Part shown: positions 13,963-23,050 of the stretch, piece by piece
Position numbering within the stretch: the stretch's first letter is position 1
How the letters are laid out: each line of letters opens with the position of its first letter
DNA from: an uncultured Dorea sp.
GTDB taxonomy: Bacteria > Bacillota > Clostridia > Lachnospirales > Lachnospiraceae
Direction: 5' to 3'
DNA length: 45,987 nt
Assembly: GCA_910578495.1 (NCBI GenBank)
Contig: CAJTRE010000025.1
Coordinates: forward strand, 1-45,987
The notes under the pieces: model-generated
What the model saw: only the letters and a program-made list of their open reading frames with translations
What the model was told of the DNA's origin: nothing
Databases searched by the model: none
Position numbers and translations under genes: made by a program

Positions 13963-14984
13963 AAATCTTGAGAACCTATTTGAAAGAACATCTGGGAGCG
14001 ATTGTATTATATCTGTGCTTTATCCTTGTATTTCTCGTTGTATTTATCTTATATAATGTAAGATTGGACGCTGTACAGTACGCATTCTTCTTATCCTGCG
14101 TACTTCTTATTTTGTATGGAACATTTGATTTTCTGAAGTTTCGGAAGCACCATCTGGAGCTTAAAGAGATAGAAAATACGGTAACTTCGGATTTATCACG
14201 ACTTCCGGAAGCTCTTGACGTTATAGAGAAAGATTATCAGCGGATATTGGGAATTTTGTATGAGGAAAAAGTGAATTTGGAGTCTGACGGCAGAATCAAA
14301 AGACAGGATATGCTTGACTATTACAGTATGTGGGCACATCAGATCAAAACGCCGATTTCCGCCATGCATGTACTGCTCCAGGCGAAAGAACAGCAGCCTT
14401 TTGTTGGAGAAGGTGAGATAGAAGCAGAGCAAGGGCTTATGAGAGAAATTAAAACAGAACTTTTTAAGATTGAGCAATATGTGGAAATGGTGCTTACTTA
14501 TCTGCGGGTGGAAGATATGTCAGGTGATCTTGCATTTGAGATTTATTCACTGGATGATATTATCAGACAAGCGGTGCGCAAATATTCCAGAATGTTTATC
14601 TTAAAGAAGATTAAGCTGAACTATGAGACGGTTGACCAAAAGGTGCTTACAGACGATAAATGGCTGGTGTTTGTGCTGGAGCAGGTTCTGTCTAATGCTT
14701 TAAAATATACAAGGAGCGGTGAAATCTCTGTTTATATGAAAGAGAATGCGCTCGTTATTGAGGATACGGGAATCGGTATTTGGAAAGAAGATTTACCGAG
14801 GGTGTTTGAAAAAGGATTCACCGGGTATAATGGAAGAAATGATAAAAAATCAACCGGAATCGGGCTTTATCTTTGTAAAACAATTATGGACAAGCTAAAG
14901 CATGGAATCCGTATAGAATCAGAAGTTGGAAAAGGAACGAAAGTGTATTTGTATCTAAATAGAAAGCAGTTAAGAGTCGAGTAA
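13959..14984 (+). CDS. Intramembrane-sensing histidine kinase (BceS-like)
   Basis: The 341-residue product has two membrane segments close together (~12-33 and ~38-58) with almost no extracellular loop, the hallmark of this kinase class. The H box is WAHQIKTPISAM near residue 127. The N box is VLEQVLSNALKYT near 247. ATP-lid glycines are in IEDTGIGI and STGIGLYL. Such kinases cannot detect the drug alone; they respond through the partner ABC transporter encoded 150 bases downstream. This supports a single functional module. Confidence 0.9.
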   Translation: MKILRTYLKEHLGAIVLYLCFILVFLVVFILYNVRLDAVQYAFFLSCVLLILYGTFDFLKFRKHHLELKEIENTVTSDLSRLPEALDVIEKDYQRILGILYEEKVNLESDGRIKRQDMLDYYSMWAHQIKTPISAMHVLLQAKEQQPFVGEGEIEAEQGLMREIKTELFKIEQYVEMVLTYLRVEDMSGDLAFEIYSLDDIIRQAVRKYSRMFILKKIKLNYETVDQKVLTDDKWLVFVLEQVLSNALKYTRSGEISVYMKENALVIEDTGIGIWKEDLPRVFEKGFTGYNGRNDKKSTGIGLYLCKTIMDKLKHGIRIESEVGKGTKVYLYLNRKQLRVE

Positions 14985-15014
14985 ATGGAACTTTATGCGT
15001 TTGTGACACAGTTC

Positions 15015-15089
15015 CTTACATAAATGTAAGAAATGAGAGGGAAAATGTAACCTTATGAAATGGCAGAACATTTTCTCTTTTTCTATAAT
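15015..15089 (+). promoter_or_regulatory. Regulated promoter of the Bce-type transporter with operator dyad
   Basis: CTTACAT-AA-ATGTAAG at 15015-15030 is a perfect 7-base-arm dyad of the TTACA...TGTAA type known for BceR sites. A possible extra half-site (ATGTAAC) follows at about 15045. A strong -10 (TATAAT, 15084-15089) has only a poor -35 (TGGCAG at 15061), as expected when an activator must bind upstream. Confidence 0.7.
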
Positions 15090-15134
15090 TGTAAGTGTAA
15101 ACAACGAAGGCATACGCAGAAAGGATGAAAAAAT

Positions 15135-15902
15135 ATGGCATTATTAGATGTAAAAAATGTAAAGAAAATATATACCACAAGATTCGGTGGTAATCAGGTG
15201 GTGGCTCTCCGGGATGTGAATTTCTCAGTGGAGCAAAGAGAGTATGTGGCGATCATGGGAGAGTCCGGTTCCGGTAAGACAACGCTTCTTAATATTCTGG
15301 CGGCTCTCGATAAACCAACCGGAGGAAAGGTGTTCTTAAAAGGACGAGATTTGAGCAGTGTCAAGGAGAAAGAAATTGTGGCGTTTCGACGCCAGAACCT
15401 GGGGTTTGTGTTTCAGGACTTTAATCTCTTAGATACATTTTCACTCAAAGACAATATTTTTCTCCCACTTGTTTTATCCGGCAAGAAACCGGATGAGATG
15501 GAGAGAAGATTAGAGCCTATTGCAGAAAAACTGGGGATTACGGAACTTTTGAACAAATTTCCATATGAGGTTTCCGGTGGACAGAAACAAAGAGCAGCAG
15601 TAGCAAGAGCGCTGATTACAAAACCGCAGTTGATTTTAGCAGATGAACCGACAGGAGCGCTGGATTCGAAAGCCTCCGATGGACTTCTGGAACTTTTTAC
15701 AGAGATTAATATGGACGGACAGACCATTGTTATGGTAACTCATAGTGTAAAGGCGGCAAGTACCGCAAGCCGGGTACTTTTTATTAAAGACGGGGAAGTG
15801 TTTCATCAGCTATACAGGGGGAATCTGACAAACGAGCAGATGTACCAGAAGATTTCCGACACCTTGACGGTGCTGACTACAGGGGGTGAGCACATTGGCT
15901 AG
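15135..15902 (+). CDS. ABC transporter ATPase (BceA-like)
   Basis: The 255-residue product has Walker A GESGSGKTT near residue 42, the Q-loop in FVFQDFNLLD, signature VSGGQKQR near 147, Walker B LILADEPTGALD near 167 and the switch His in VTHS. It belongs to the MacB/LolD-like ATPases that power type VII mechanochemical transporters. With the overlapping permease it probably frees cell-wall precursors from antimicrobial peptides such as bacitracin or lantibiotics. It overlaps the permease gene by 17 bases. Transcription probably starts at the BceR-controlled promoter upstream. Confidence 0.93.
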   Translation: MALLDVKNVKKIYTTRFGGNQVVALRDVNFSVEQREYVAIMGESGSGKTTLLNILAALDKPTGGKVFLKGRDLSSVKEKEIVAFRRQNLGFVFQDFNLLDTFSLKDNIFLPLVLSGKKPDEMERRLEPIAEKLGITELLNKFPYEVSGGQKQRAAVARALITKPQLILADEPTGALDSKASDGLLELFTEINMDGQTIVMVTHSVKAASTASRVLFIKDGEVFHQLYRGNLTNEQMYQKISDTLTVLTTGGEHIG

Positions 15903-17901
15903 TTCTATCTATGGAAAACTTGCGGTGACGAATTTAAAGAACAACCGGAAAACTTATGTGCCATATATTTTAACAGCAGTGCTTACTGTGCTCATGTATT
16001 ATATTATGAGTGCATTGTCTATGAATACAAGTGCGCTTGAGTTTCATTCCTCTTTGGGAAGTATTTTACCGCTGGGAGTACGAATTATATTGATTTTTGC
16101 GGTGATTTTCCTTTTTTATACGAATAGCTTTTTGATCAAACAAAGAAAAAAGGAAATTGGTATTTATAATATTTTGGGCATGGGTAAACGCCACATTGCC
16201 AGAATGTTATTGATTGAGACTCTGATTACGGCAGGAATCAGCATCGGGGCCGGTGTATTTTGTGGAGTTGTATTTAGCAAACTGATGTATCTGGTATTTT
16301 TGAAAATTATACATTATGATGTGGGGATGGAGTTTGAGGTGTCTGTGACATCTGTTATCCATACGATGATAGTGTTTGGAATCATTTTTCTCTTGACATT
16401 GATATATAATTTGTTACAGATTAAACTTGCGAATCCAATCGAGCTTTTGCATGGCGGAAATGTAGGAGAAAAAGAGCCGAAGACCAAATGGGTGATGACG
16501 ATTTTCGGTTTGGTGATGATTGGTATTGGTTATTATATTGCGCTTACAACAGACAATCCTTTGCAGGTGATTACTACGTTCTTTATTGCGGTAGTCTTTG
16601 TCATTCTCGGAACTTATGCTCTTTTTCTGGCAGGAAGTATTGCATTTCTTAAAATGCTAAGGAAAAAGAAAAGCTTTTATTATCAGACGAAACATTTTAC
16701 ATCTGTGTCCGGTATGATTTACCGTATGAAGCAAAATGCAGTCGGACTTGCCAATATCTGTATTTTAAGTACGATGGTGTTAGTGATGATTTCTACTACA
16801 GTGTCTTTATATGTAGGAATGGAAGATGTGCTGAAGACTAGATTTCCGGCAGAATACAGTATCACGAATTATATGACAGAAGAGGAAGAAGAGAAGCAGA
16901 TTGATGAGATTGTAGATGAGGAAACGAAAAAAGCGGGTATTAAAAGAGTCAATGAACTCAGGTATCACAAAGGTTCTATGGCGGCAGTGAAGCAGAAAAA
17001 CGGGTTTGAAACCCATTTAAAAGGCGCTTATAGACGGGATACTGATAGTGCGGCAGAACTCTATTTGATACCTTTGGAAGACTATAATCAGTTGGAGCAC
17101 AAGCAGGCAGCTCTGGCGGAAAACGAAGTGCTTATCTACAGTCCTACCGGAACCTACGGAGCGGATACTGCGAAAATCGGAGAGGCGGATTACCGGGTAA
17201 AAGAAGAATTGGAAAAATTCTGTGTTGAGCCAAAGAACAAAAACAGAATTATAGATGCTTATTATGTCATACTTCCAACAAAGGAACAGATTTACGAGTT
17301 GTTAAATATAGTAATGGAAGATAGTGAAATACGGATTGAAGATAAAGTGACGGTAGAAACACTGGGTTCTATGACATATGAAGTTTCCTTTGATTTAGAA
17401 GGAGATGAAGAAGCAGGTATGGAGGCAATGAATCATATTTCTAAACGTGTACAGGAAATTGATGATTCGCTGAATTGTGAGAGCCGCGAGGAAAGCAGAG
17501 AGAGCTTTTATGTTTTGTATGGAGGACTTTTCTTTATGGGGCTGTATCTGGGATTTTTGTTCTTAATGGCGACTGTACTCATTATTTACTATAAGCAGAT
17601 TTCTGAGGGCTATGATGATAAAGAGCGTTATCAGATTATGCAGAAAGTAGGTATGAGCAAACGAGAAGTAAAAGCATCTATCAGGAGTCAGGTGCTTACA
17701 GTATTTTTCCTGCCGCTTGTAGTCGCAATCCTTCATATTGCTGTAGCATTTAAGGTGATTACGAAACTCATGGCAGTTCTTAATCTTGTTAACGTTCCGT
17801 TATTCCTTGGATGTACGATTCTGACAGTGGTAGTATTTGCTGTGTTTTATACAATTGTATATGGAATTACGGCAAGAGAATATTATAAGATTGTGAATTA
17901 A
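15886..17901 (+). CDS. FtsX-like ABC transporter permease (BceB-like)
   Basis: The 671-residue product is close to the usual BceB length. A GTG at 15886 or a TTG at 15895 serves as start; both lie near GGGGGTGAG. About ten membrane segments are seen: one N-terminal, a group through ~residue 260, one near 290-310, and three at the C-terminus. A ~210-residue extracellular domain at ~310-530, rich in charged residues, separates the last groups and is the drug-sensing domain in the family. FtsX-type sequence near ~85-115 (KQRKKEIGIYNILGMGKRHI) is clear. A good terminator follows, so the operon ends here. Confidence 0.92.
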   Translation: MSTLASSIYGKLAVTNLKNNRKTYVPYILTAVLTVLMYYIMSALSMNTSALEFHSSLGSILPLGVRIILIFAVIFLFYTNSFLIKQRKKEIGIYNILGMGKRHIARMLLIETLITAGISIGAGVFCGVVFSKLMYLVFLKIIHYDVGMEFEVSVTSVIHTMIVFGIIFLLTLIYNLLQIKLANPIELLHGGNVGEKEPKTKWVMTIFGLVMIGIGYYIALTTDNPLQVITTFFIAVVFVILGTYALFLAGSIAFLKMLRKKKSFYYQTKHFTSVSGMIYRMKQNAVGLANICILSTMVLVMISTTVSLYVGMEDVLKTRFPAEYSITNYMTEEEEEKQIDEIVDEETKKAGIKRVNELRYHKGSMAAVKQKNGFETHLKGAYRRDTDSAAELYLIPLEDYNQLEHKQAALAENEVLIYSPTGTYGADTAKIGEADYRVKEELEKFCVEPKNKNRIIDAYYVILPTKEQIYELLNIVMEDSEIRIEDKVTVETLGSMTYEVSFDLEGDEEAGMEAMNHISKRVQEIDDSLNCESREESRESFYVLYGGLFFMGLYLGFLFLMATVLIIYYKQISEGYDDKERYQIMQKVGMSKREVKASIRSQVLTVFFLPLVVAILHIAVAFKVITKLMAVLNLVNVPLFLGCTILTVVVFAVFYTIVYGITAREYYKIVN

Positions 17902-17928
17902 AAGCACATTTTGAATATAGAAATGAAA

Positions 17929-17970
17929 ACACTCAAAAAGATTTTGAAAGGATACTTTTTGGGTGTTTTT
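17929..17970 (+). terminator. Intrinsic terminator after the Bce-type transporter
   Basis: ACACTCAAAAAG at 17929-17940 pairs with CTTTTTGGGTGT at 17955-17966 (12 pairs, one G-U), followed by a T run. Confidence 0.92.
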
Positions 17971-18044
17971 ATTTTATTTTATTTTTGGAAAAAAAGCAGA
18001 TTTAACAACTCTGTAACAAAATCAAAACACTTTATTAACATTAA

Positions 18045-18075
18045 TTGAGTATCCTAATATGAAGTGTGTTATAAT
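18045..18075 (+). promoter_or_regulatory. Probable promoter of the envelope O-acylation cluster
   Basis: TATAAT at 18070-18075 lies 19 bases after TTGAGT at 18045-18050. The -10 is perfect, while the spacer is slightly long. It lies 24 bases before the first gene of the cluster. Confidence 0.5.
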
Positions 18076-18098
18076 ATGTCGAAAAATGGAGTTGTGCT

Positions 18099-18872
18099 AT
18101 GAAGCGGGTATTAAATAGGGGATTAGATAAAGAAAAAAGGATAATAATTATTGCGGCAGGGGTTGCGCTTGTTATTTTATTGATTGTACTGCTTTTTATC
18201 TTTTTGAAGCCGGAGAATAAGGCAATTCAAAAAGGTGTGGATCATTTGAAATCTTTGGAGAAGAAAGATGCGGCTGCGATAGAAAAAAAGGTGAAGAAAG
18301 TCAAAAAAGAAGCACAGGCGGAAGCTATGGAAAAGGGAGAAATATCTGTTTGGGAGCGGTTTCATGGCAGCGTGCTTTTTGGAGATTCCAGAACCGTAGG
18401 TTTTCAGTATTATGAGTTTTTGGATAAAAAATATGTGTTGGCGAAAAATGGCCTTACGATCAAGGATATTGATACATATCTGCCACAGATGAAAACATTG
18501 AATCCGTCTGTACTTTTTTTATGTACCGGACTTAACGATGTCAGTACCGGATTATGGAAAACGCCCCAAGATTATGTAAAATCTTATGAAGAGAAAATTC
18601 AGATGTTGAAAAAAGAGCTTCCGGATACGGAGATATATATCAACTCTATTATCCCGGTACAGGAGCCGGCTTCCAGTAAGCCTTATAATAAGAAGATTCC
18701 GGGGTACAACAAGGCGGTAAAGGCATGGTGTAAAGAAAAAGGCTACGCATACATTGATAATGCAGAAGTATATGAGGAACATAAAGATCTGTATGATGTG
18801 GATGGTATTCATTTTAAAAAGAAATTTTATGAGTATTGGGCGGTAAATATGTTGGCAGAGGTGGATGCGTAA
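18099..18872 (+). CDS. Membrane-anchored SGNH/GDSL-family hydrolase
   Basis: The 257-residue product has an N-terminal membrane anchor (~14-36, very hydrophobic), a charged helical stalk (~45-80) and an extracytoplasmic SGNH domain. Block I is FGDSRTVG near residue 92, with Ser as nucleophile. Block III is TGLNDVS near 148. The Asp-His pair is in VDGIHF near 240. SGNH hydrolases act on ester-linked acyl groups. Next to an MBOAT and a DHHW protein it may add or remove acetyl groups on wall or secreted polysaccharide. The stop overlaps the next start (TAATG). Confidence 0.88.
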   Translation: MKRVLNRGLDKEKRIIIIAAGVALVILLIVLLFIFLKPENKAIQKGVDHLKSLEKKDAAAIEKKVKKVKKEAQAEAMEKGEISVWERFHGSVLFGDSRTVGFQYYEFLDKKYVLAKNGLTIKDIDTYLPQMKTLNPSVLFLCTGLNDVSTGLWKTPQDYVKSYEEKIQMLKKELPDTEIYINSIIPVQEPASSKPYNKKIPGYNKAVKAWCKEKGYAYIDNAEVYEEHKDLYDVDGIHFKKKFYEYWAVNMLAEVDA

Positions 18873-19354
18873 TGGATAGTTTTATGAAATATATCGGAGT
18901 TATAAAATACATTTTGCTTGTATTTTTGCTTGTGTTTGTGATTGGCCTGCTTAGTGACGGTAACATCAGTAAGGCAAAATTTGAGGACGTGACCAAGGCT
19001 GTGACGAAAGCGCTTGATATGAAAGAACTTTCAGAAGCAGATCATCGTATGGTGAAACGTTTCTATGGACTAAATGCTAATGATTATGAAGGCGTATCGC
19101 TCTATGTTTCCGATTCTAATATGGCAGTAGAAGAAGTATTGATCGTGAAATTAAAAGATACGGCTCAGTCGGAGCAGGTGGAGTCAGCTATAAAAGATCG
19201 GCTTGACAGTCAGCTTGAAAGTTTCGAAGGATATGGGGCAGAGCAGTGTAAATTATTGAACGACCATGTTCTTGATGTAGAAGGAAACTATATTCTGTAT
19301 GTGGTGAATAAGAAAGCAAAAGGAGCAGACAAAGCTTTTCAGAAAAGTCTGTAG
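18872..19354 (+). CDS. DUF4358-like membrane-anchored protein
   Basis: The start is ATG 18872, overlapping the preceding stop; upstream in-frame starts lie inside the SGNH gene. The 160-residue product has one N-terminal membrane segment (~7-26) and an outward alpha/beta domain. Its features are YGLNANDYEGVSLYVSDSNM, EEVLIVKLKD and a C-terminal GNYILYVV. I relate it to DUF4358, a Firmicute family usually found with MBOAT acyltransferases. The role is unknown, but the conserved pairing suggests an accessory part of the acylation machinery. Confidence 0.7.
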   Translation: MDSFMKYIGVIKYILLVFLLVFVIGLLSDGNISKAKFEDVTKAVTKALDMKELSEADHRMVKRFYGLNANDYEGVSLYVSDSNMAVEEVLIVKLKDTAQSEQVESAIKDRLDSQLESFEGYGAEQCKLLNDHVLDVEGNYILYVVNKKAKGADKAFQKSL

Positions 19355-19369
19355 GAGAGATGGGAAGTT

Positions 19370-20782
19370 ATGATATTTAGTAGTGTATTTTTCATATTTA
19401 TGTTTTTGCCGATGACGTTACTTGCGTATTTTCTTGTACCGCAGGCATTTAAAAATGTGGTGATTTTAATTGCAAGTCTCATTTTCTATGCGTGGGGAGA
19501 ACCGGTTTATATTCTGCTTATGATATTCAGTATCGTGTACAATTATGTCTGCGGTCTGGAGATGGATTATTATAAAAAGCGGGGGAATCAAAAGGCGGCG
19601 AAGCTGGCCTTTATTATGTCGGTAGTAGTGAACCTTGGAATTCTTGGATTTTTCAAATATTATGGGTTCCTGCTTGAGAATATTAACGCTGTTCTTCCAA
19701 TAGAGATTCCATACCGGGAACTTGCACTTCCAATAGGTATTTCTTTTTATACGTTTCAGACATTATCTTACGTGATCGATGTGTACTTGGACAAGGTAGC
19801 TGTGCAGAAGAATATTATTTATTTTGGAACTTATATTTCTATGTTTCCACAGCTTATTGCAGGACCGATTGTTAGATATGCGGATATTGAGACGCAGTTA
19901 GAACACCGGATGGAGTCTCCGGCAAAGTTTGGAGACGGTGTGGCATGGTTTCTCAGGGGACTTGGGAAGAAAGTGCTGCTGGCGAACAATATCGGTATGG
20001 CGTATGATGCTATTGCAGCGCTTCCGGCCGGGGAAATGTCAGTGGTGTCGGCATGGATTGGTTGTGCGGCTTATACTTTCCAGATTTATTTTGATTTCAG
20101 CGGTTATTCGGATATGGCGATCGGACTTGGGAAGATGTTCGGATTTGATTTTATGCAGAACTTTGATTATCCGTATGTGTCTACCAGTATTACGGAGTTT
20201 TGGCGCAGATGGCATATTTCGCTGGGCTCTTGGTTCCGGGAATATGTGTATATTCCTCTTGGCGGTAACCGGGTGAGCACTCCGAAAGTAGTGCGTAATA
20301 TATTTGTAGTGTGGTTTCTGACAGGTTTCTGGCATGGGGCTGCATGGAATTTTATTTTCTGGGGACTTTATTATGGAATATTGTTATTCTTGGAAAAATA
20401 TGTATTGAAGCAGGTGCTTGAACGTGTTCCGAATGCAGTGAAACATATCTATACCATGATTTTTGTTATGATTGGATGGGTATTATTCTTCTCGCCGGGA
20501 ATGGGAAGCGCCCTTACCTATATTGGAACTATGTTTGGAATTGGAGCAAAGGGATTTATTGATGGAACGTCAGTTTATTATCTGACGAATTATCTGCTTT
20601 TGTTTATTATCCTTATTATCTGCTCTGTACCATATACATATAAGAAATTTGCACAATATTCGTTTGGCAAAAGGCAGGATAATTATAAGTTCGCAGCGGT
20701 ATGTTATATTTTGATTTTCGTATTATGTACGGCATATCTGGTCAATGCGACTTATAATCCATTCTTATACTTTAGATTTTAG
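19370..20782 (+). CDS. MBOAT-family membrane O-acyltransferase (AlgI/PatA-like)
   Basis: The 470-residue product has about ten or more membrane segments. The MBOAT signature region is clear: SISFYTFQTLSYVIDVY is the family segment near residue 125, FWRRWHISLGSWFREYVYIPLG near 280 (written here in part as FWRRWHISLGSWF), and the catalytic His in TGFWHGAAWNF near 322. Members move activated acetyl groups across the membrane for transfer to polysaccharides such as alginate, peptidoglycan or teichoic acid. It is followed nine bases later by a DHHW protein, the usual partner for transfer outside the cell. Confidence 0.93.
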   Translation: MIFSSVFFIFMFLPMTLLAYFLVPQAFKNVVILIASLIFYAWGEPVYILLMIFSIVYNYVCGLEMDYYKKRGNQKAAKLAFIMSVVVNLGILGFFKYYGFLLENINAVLPIEIPYRELALPIGISFYTFQTLSYVIDVYLDKVAVQKNIIYFGTYISMFPQLIAGPIVRYADIETQLEHRMESPAKFGDGVAWFLRGLGKKVLLANNIGMAYDAIAALPAGEMSVVSAWIGCAAYTFQIYFDFSGYSDMAIGLGKMFGFDFMQNFDYPYVSTSITEFWRRWHISLGSWFREYVYIPLGGNRVSTPKVVRNIFVVWFLTGFWHGAAWNFIFWGLYYGILLFLEKYVLKQVLERVPNAVKHIYTMIFVMIGWVLFFSPGMGSALTYIGTMFGIGAKGFIDGTSVYYLTNYLLLFIILIICSVPYTYKKFAQYSFGKRQDNYKFAAVCYILIFVLCTAYLVNATYNPFLYFRF

Positions 20783-20791
20783 GAGAAAGCT

Positions 20792-22048
20792 ATGGAGAGG
20801 GAACATCATTTAAGCGATCGGAGAAAGGAACTTAAAAGAAGAACGATGCGCCGGCAGACTTCGCTTTACCGGAGAATGGCGAGAGTGGCTCTCATTGTAC
20901 TTGCATTATTCTTTGTGATCAATATTATAAAGCCGAAGAAAGATTTCTCGGATTCTGAGAACCGTATGCTTGCAAAACGTCCGGAACTTACATGGGAGTC
21001 TTTGAAAAGCGGGAAGTTCATGTCGGAGTTTGAGTCTTATGTATCGGATCAGTTTTTCTTGAGAAATCAATGGATTTCTTTGAAGTTTTATGAGGATAAA
21101 CTGCTGGGAAAGCGGGAATCAAACGGTGTGTATCTGGGAAAGAAAGGATATCTTATGGAAGGACTTTCGGCGCCGGACTGGAAAAATGTTAAGAAAAATA
21201 CAGCGGCTATTCAGAAGTTTGCACAGAAAAATAAAGATATTCCGGTCTATATGGCGTTAGTTCCGAATGCGGCGCATGTGCTTAAAAACAGGATGCCGGC
21301 GAACGCTCCGGTCAGAGATCAGATGAAAGATATGAAAGAAGTGCAGAACCTTATTGGCAGCGGCGTGCATCATATTGATGTGGCAGAAGTTATGAAAAAA
21401 CATGCGGATGAGGATATTTATTATAAGACAGATCATCACTGGACGAGCCTTGGCGCAAGATATGCTTTTGATAAAATTGCAAAAGATATGAAGATTCAGA
21501 ATGTGGAATCAGAATATAAGGAGTACGTTGTGACCGAAAGGTTTCAAGGGACACTTGCATCAAAGAGCGGATACCATGGCTCGAAAGATGCGGTTTCTGT
21601 GTACGAACCGAAGAATCTGGAGACAGATTATATCGTGATGTATACCGAGGAGGGGAAGAAAGCCACTTCTATATTCAACAGTGAAGCTTTGAAAGAAAAG
21701 GATAAGTATACGGTGTTTTTTGGCGGAAATCATGCGAGGGTTGACATCAGTACAACGCAAAAAGAGCGGAAGAACCTATTGTTATTCAAAGACTCCTATG
21801 CAAACTGTATGGTGCAGTTCTTACTTCCTTATTATCAGAATATCGTGATGATAGATCCCAGATATTTCTATGATAGTGTAGACAGTATTATTACCAGTTA
21901 TGGAATTACGGATGTATTATTTTTATATAATGTAGATACGTTTCTGGGAGATAATTCTATTGCGGATGTGCTGGCAGAAGAGAAGAACGAGAAAGTTCAG
22001 AAGTCTGATGATTCAAATAAGAAGCAGGAGAAAAAGGAGGAGCAATAA
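20792..22048 (+). CDS. DHHW-family (AlgX/AlgJ-like) polysaccharide acylation protein
   Basis: The 418-residue product has an N-terminal membrane anchor (~34-52) and an extracellular SGNH-like domain. The family-naming motif is TDHHWTSLGARYAF near residue 210, with a late LLFKDSYANCMVQFLLPYY serving as the Ser block near 330 (shortened: LLFKDSYAN). Like AlgJ/AlgX it probably receives acyl groups from the MBOAT protein and attaches them to an exported glycan. The tail is very charged (KNEKVQKSDDSNKKQEKKEEQ-like). Its stop overlaps the cupin start. Confidence 0.9.
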   Translation: MEREHHLSDRRKELKRRTMRRQTSLYRRMARVALIVLALFFVINIIKPKKDFSDSENRMLAKRPELTWESLKSGKFMSEFESYVSDQFFLRNQWISLKFYEDKLLGKRESNGVYLGKKGYLMEGLSAPDWKNVKKNTAAIQKFAQKNKDIPVYMALVPNAAHVLKNRMPANAPVRDQMKDMKEVQNLIGSGVHHIDVAEVMKKHADEDIYYKTDHHWTSLGARYAFDKIAKDMKIQNVESEYKEYVVTERFQGTLASKSGYHGSKDAVSVYEPKNLETDYIVMYTEEGKKATSIFNSEALKEKDKYTVFFGGNHARVDISTTQKERKNLLLFKDSYANCMVQFLLPYYQNIVMIDPRYFYDSVDSIITSYGITDVLFLYNVDTFLGDNSIADVLAEEKNEKVQKSDDSNKKQEKKEEQ

Positions 22049-22386
22049 TGACAAAAGCAGGCGAGAGAGAAGTTGTAAAGGCAGAGCATGTAAACGGTGG
22101 TGCAGGTCACATTTTAAAAGAGGGGCTTATCACACAGGAGCAGTTAGGAGAGCACTGTAAGATTTTCAGTAAGGTGACAATTCCAGCAGGATGTGAGCTG
22201 GGACATCATGAGCATCATGGCGAGACAGAGACCTATTATATTCTGTCCGGTAAGGGAATCTACGAGGATAATGGCAAAGAGATTCCGGCAGAGGCAGGAG
22301 ATGTGTTTTTCTGCGAAGATGGAAGCGGACATGGCATGAAAGCTATTGAGGATGTAGAGTTTGTAGCTTTGATTTTGAAGAAATAA
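22048..22386 (+). CDS. Small cupin-domain protein
   Basis: The 112-residue product is a single Cupin_2 domain. Metal-site motif 1 is present as GHHEHHGETETYYILSGKG (three His and one Glu in the right order). Motif 2 is AGDVFFCEDGSGHGM with its His. Such proteins bind a metal and act as small-molecule enzymes or sensors. Start and upstream stop overlap as TAATG, so it is translated with the acylation cluster. That could be functional or just operon economy. Its substrate cannot be read from sequence. Confidence 0.85.
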   Translation: MTKAGEREVVKAEHVNGGAGHILKEGLITQEQLGEHCKIFSKVTIPAGCELGHHEHHGETETYYILSGKGIYEDNGKEIPAEAGDVFFCEDGSGHGMKAIEDVEFVALILKK

Positions 22387-22404
22387 ATCATGTTTATAAT
22401 TTGA

Positions 22405-22436
22405 GGAATGTATCTGGCATGGGTACATTCCTTTTT
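22405..22436 (+). terminator. Intrinsic terminator after the cupin gene
   Basis: GGAATGTA at 22405-22412 pairs perfectly with TACATTCC at 22424-22431, followed by five T. It ends the acylation operon. Confidence 0.88.
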
Positions 22437-22525
22437 CAATATCTTTAGAAATTCTTTCGATTTATCACCGAGTCTCCTTAATATTTTACCGTTATATTAT
22501 GTATAACGAAGAAAGGAGACAGGCT

Positions 22526-23035
22526 ATGGATGTTCAGCAAATTACCCAATATTTTACACAATATGGAGCAGTTGTAGTGTTTTTGATCGTACTGTTGGAA
22601 TATATGAATCTTCCGGGTTTTCCGGCTGGTGTGATCATGCCGTTAGCCGGAATTTGGGCGGCGAGAGGAAATGTAAGTTTTTTACTGGTACTTTTGTTAT
22701 CAGTGGCGGCGGGACTTTTAGGAAGCTGGATTCTCTATTTCCTTGGACGTCTCGGCGGAGAGCGTTTTTTCAAATTCTATGTGAAGAAATTTCCGAAGCA
22801 GAAGGAGTTGATAGAACGGAATCTGGAAAACTTACGGGAAAAAGGAGCATACGGTGTTTTTATCAGTAAGCTTATTCCCATGATTCGTACATTGATTTCT
22901 ATTCCGGCCGGAATGGTGTCCATGAATTTTATGAAATATACGGTGAGTTCTTTGTCCGGGGTATTTATATGGAATCTGATATTTGTGGGCGCCGGATATT
23001 TCTTCGGAGATTCGGTTTGGAGCATTTTGGCATAA
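22526..23035 (+). CDS. DedA-family membrane protein
   Basis: The start is ATG 22526 with AAAGGAG upstream. The 169-residue product has DedA/VTT topology: an N-terminal segment (VVVFLIVLLEYMNLPGFPAG) with the re-entrant Pro-Gly motif, then GLLGSWILYFLGRLGGERF. The diagnostic SKLIPMIRTLISIPAGMVSM near residue 120 follows (20 residues), with a C-terminal membrane helix. Members move lipid carriers such as undecaprenyl phosphate or phospholipids across the membrane. It precedes genes for a GT4 glycosyltransferase and an acyltransferase-like protein, so a lipid-envelope operon is likely. Confidence 0.9.
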   Translation: MDVQQITQYFTQYGAVVVFLIVLLEYMNLPGFPAGVIMPLAGIWAARGNVSFLLVLLLSVAAGLLGSWILYFLGRLGGERFFKFYVKKFPKQKELIERNLENLREKGAYGVFISKLIPMIRTLISIPAGMVSMNFMKYTVSSLSGVFIWNLIFVGAGYFFGDSVWSILA

Positions 23036-23050
23036 GAGAGGGAATAAGAC

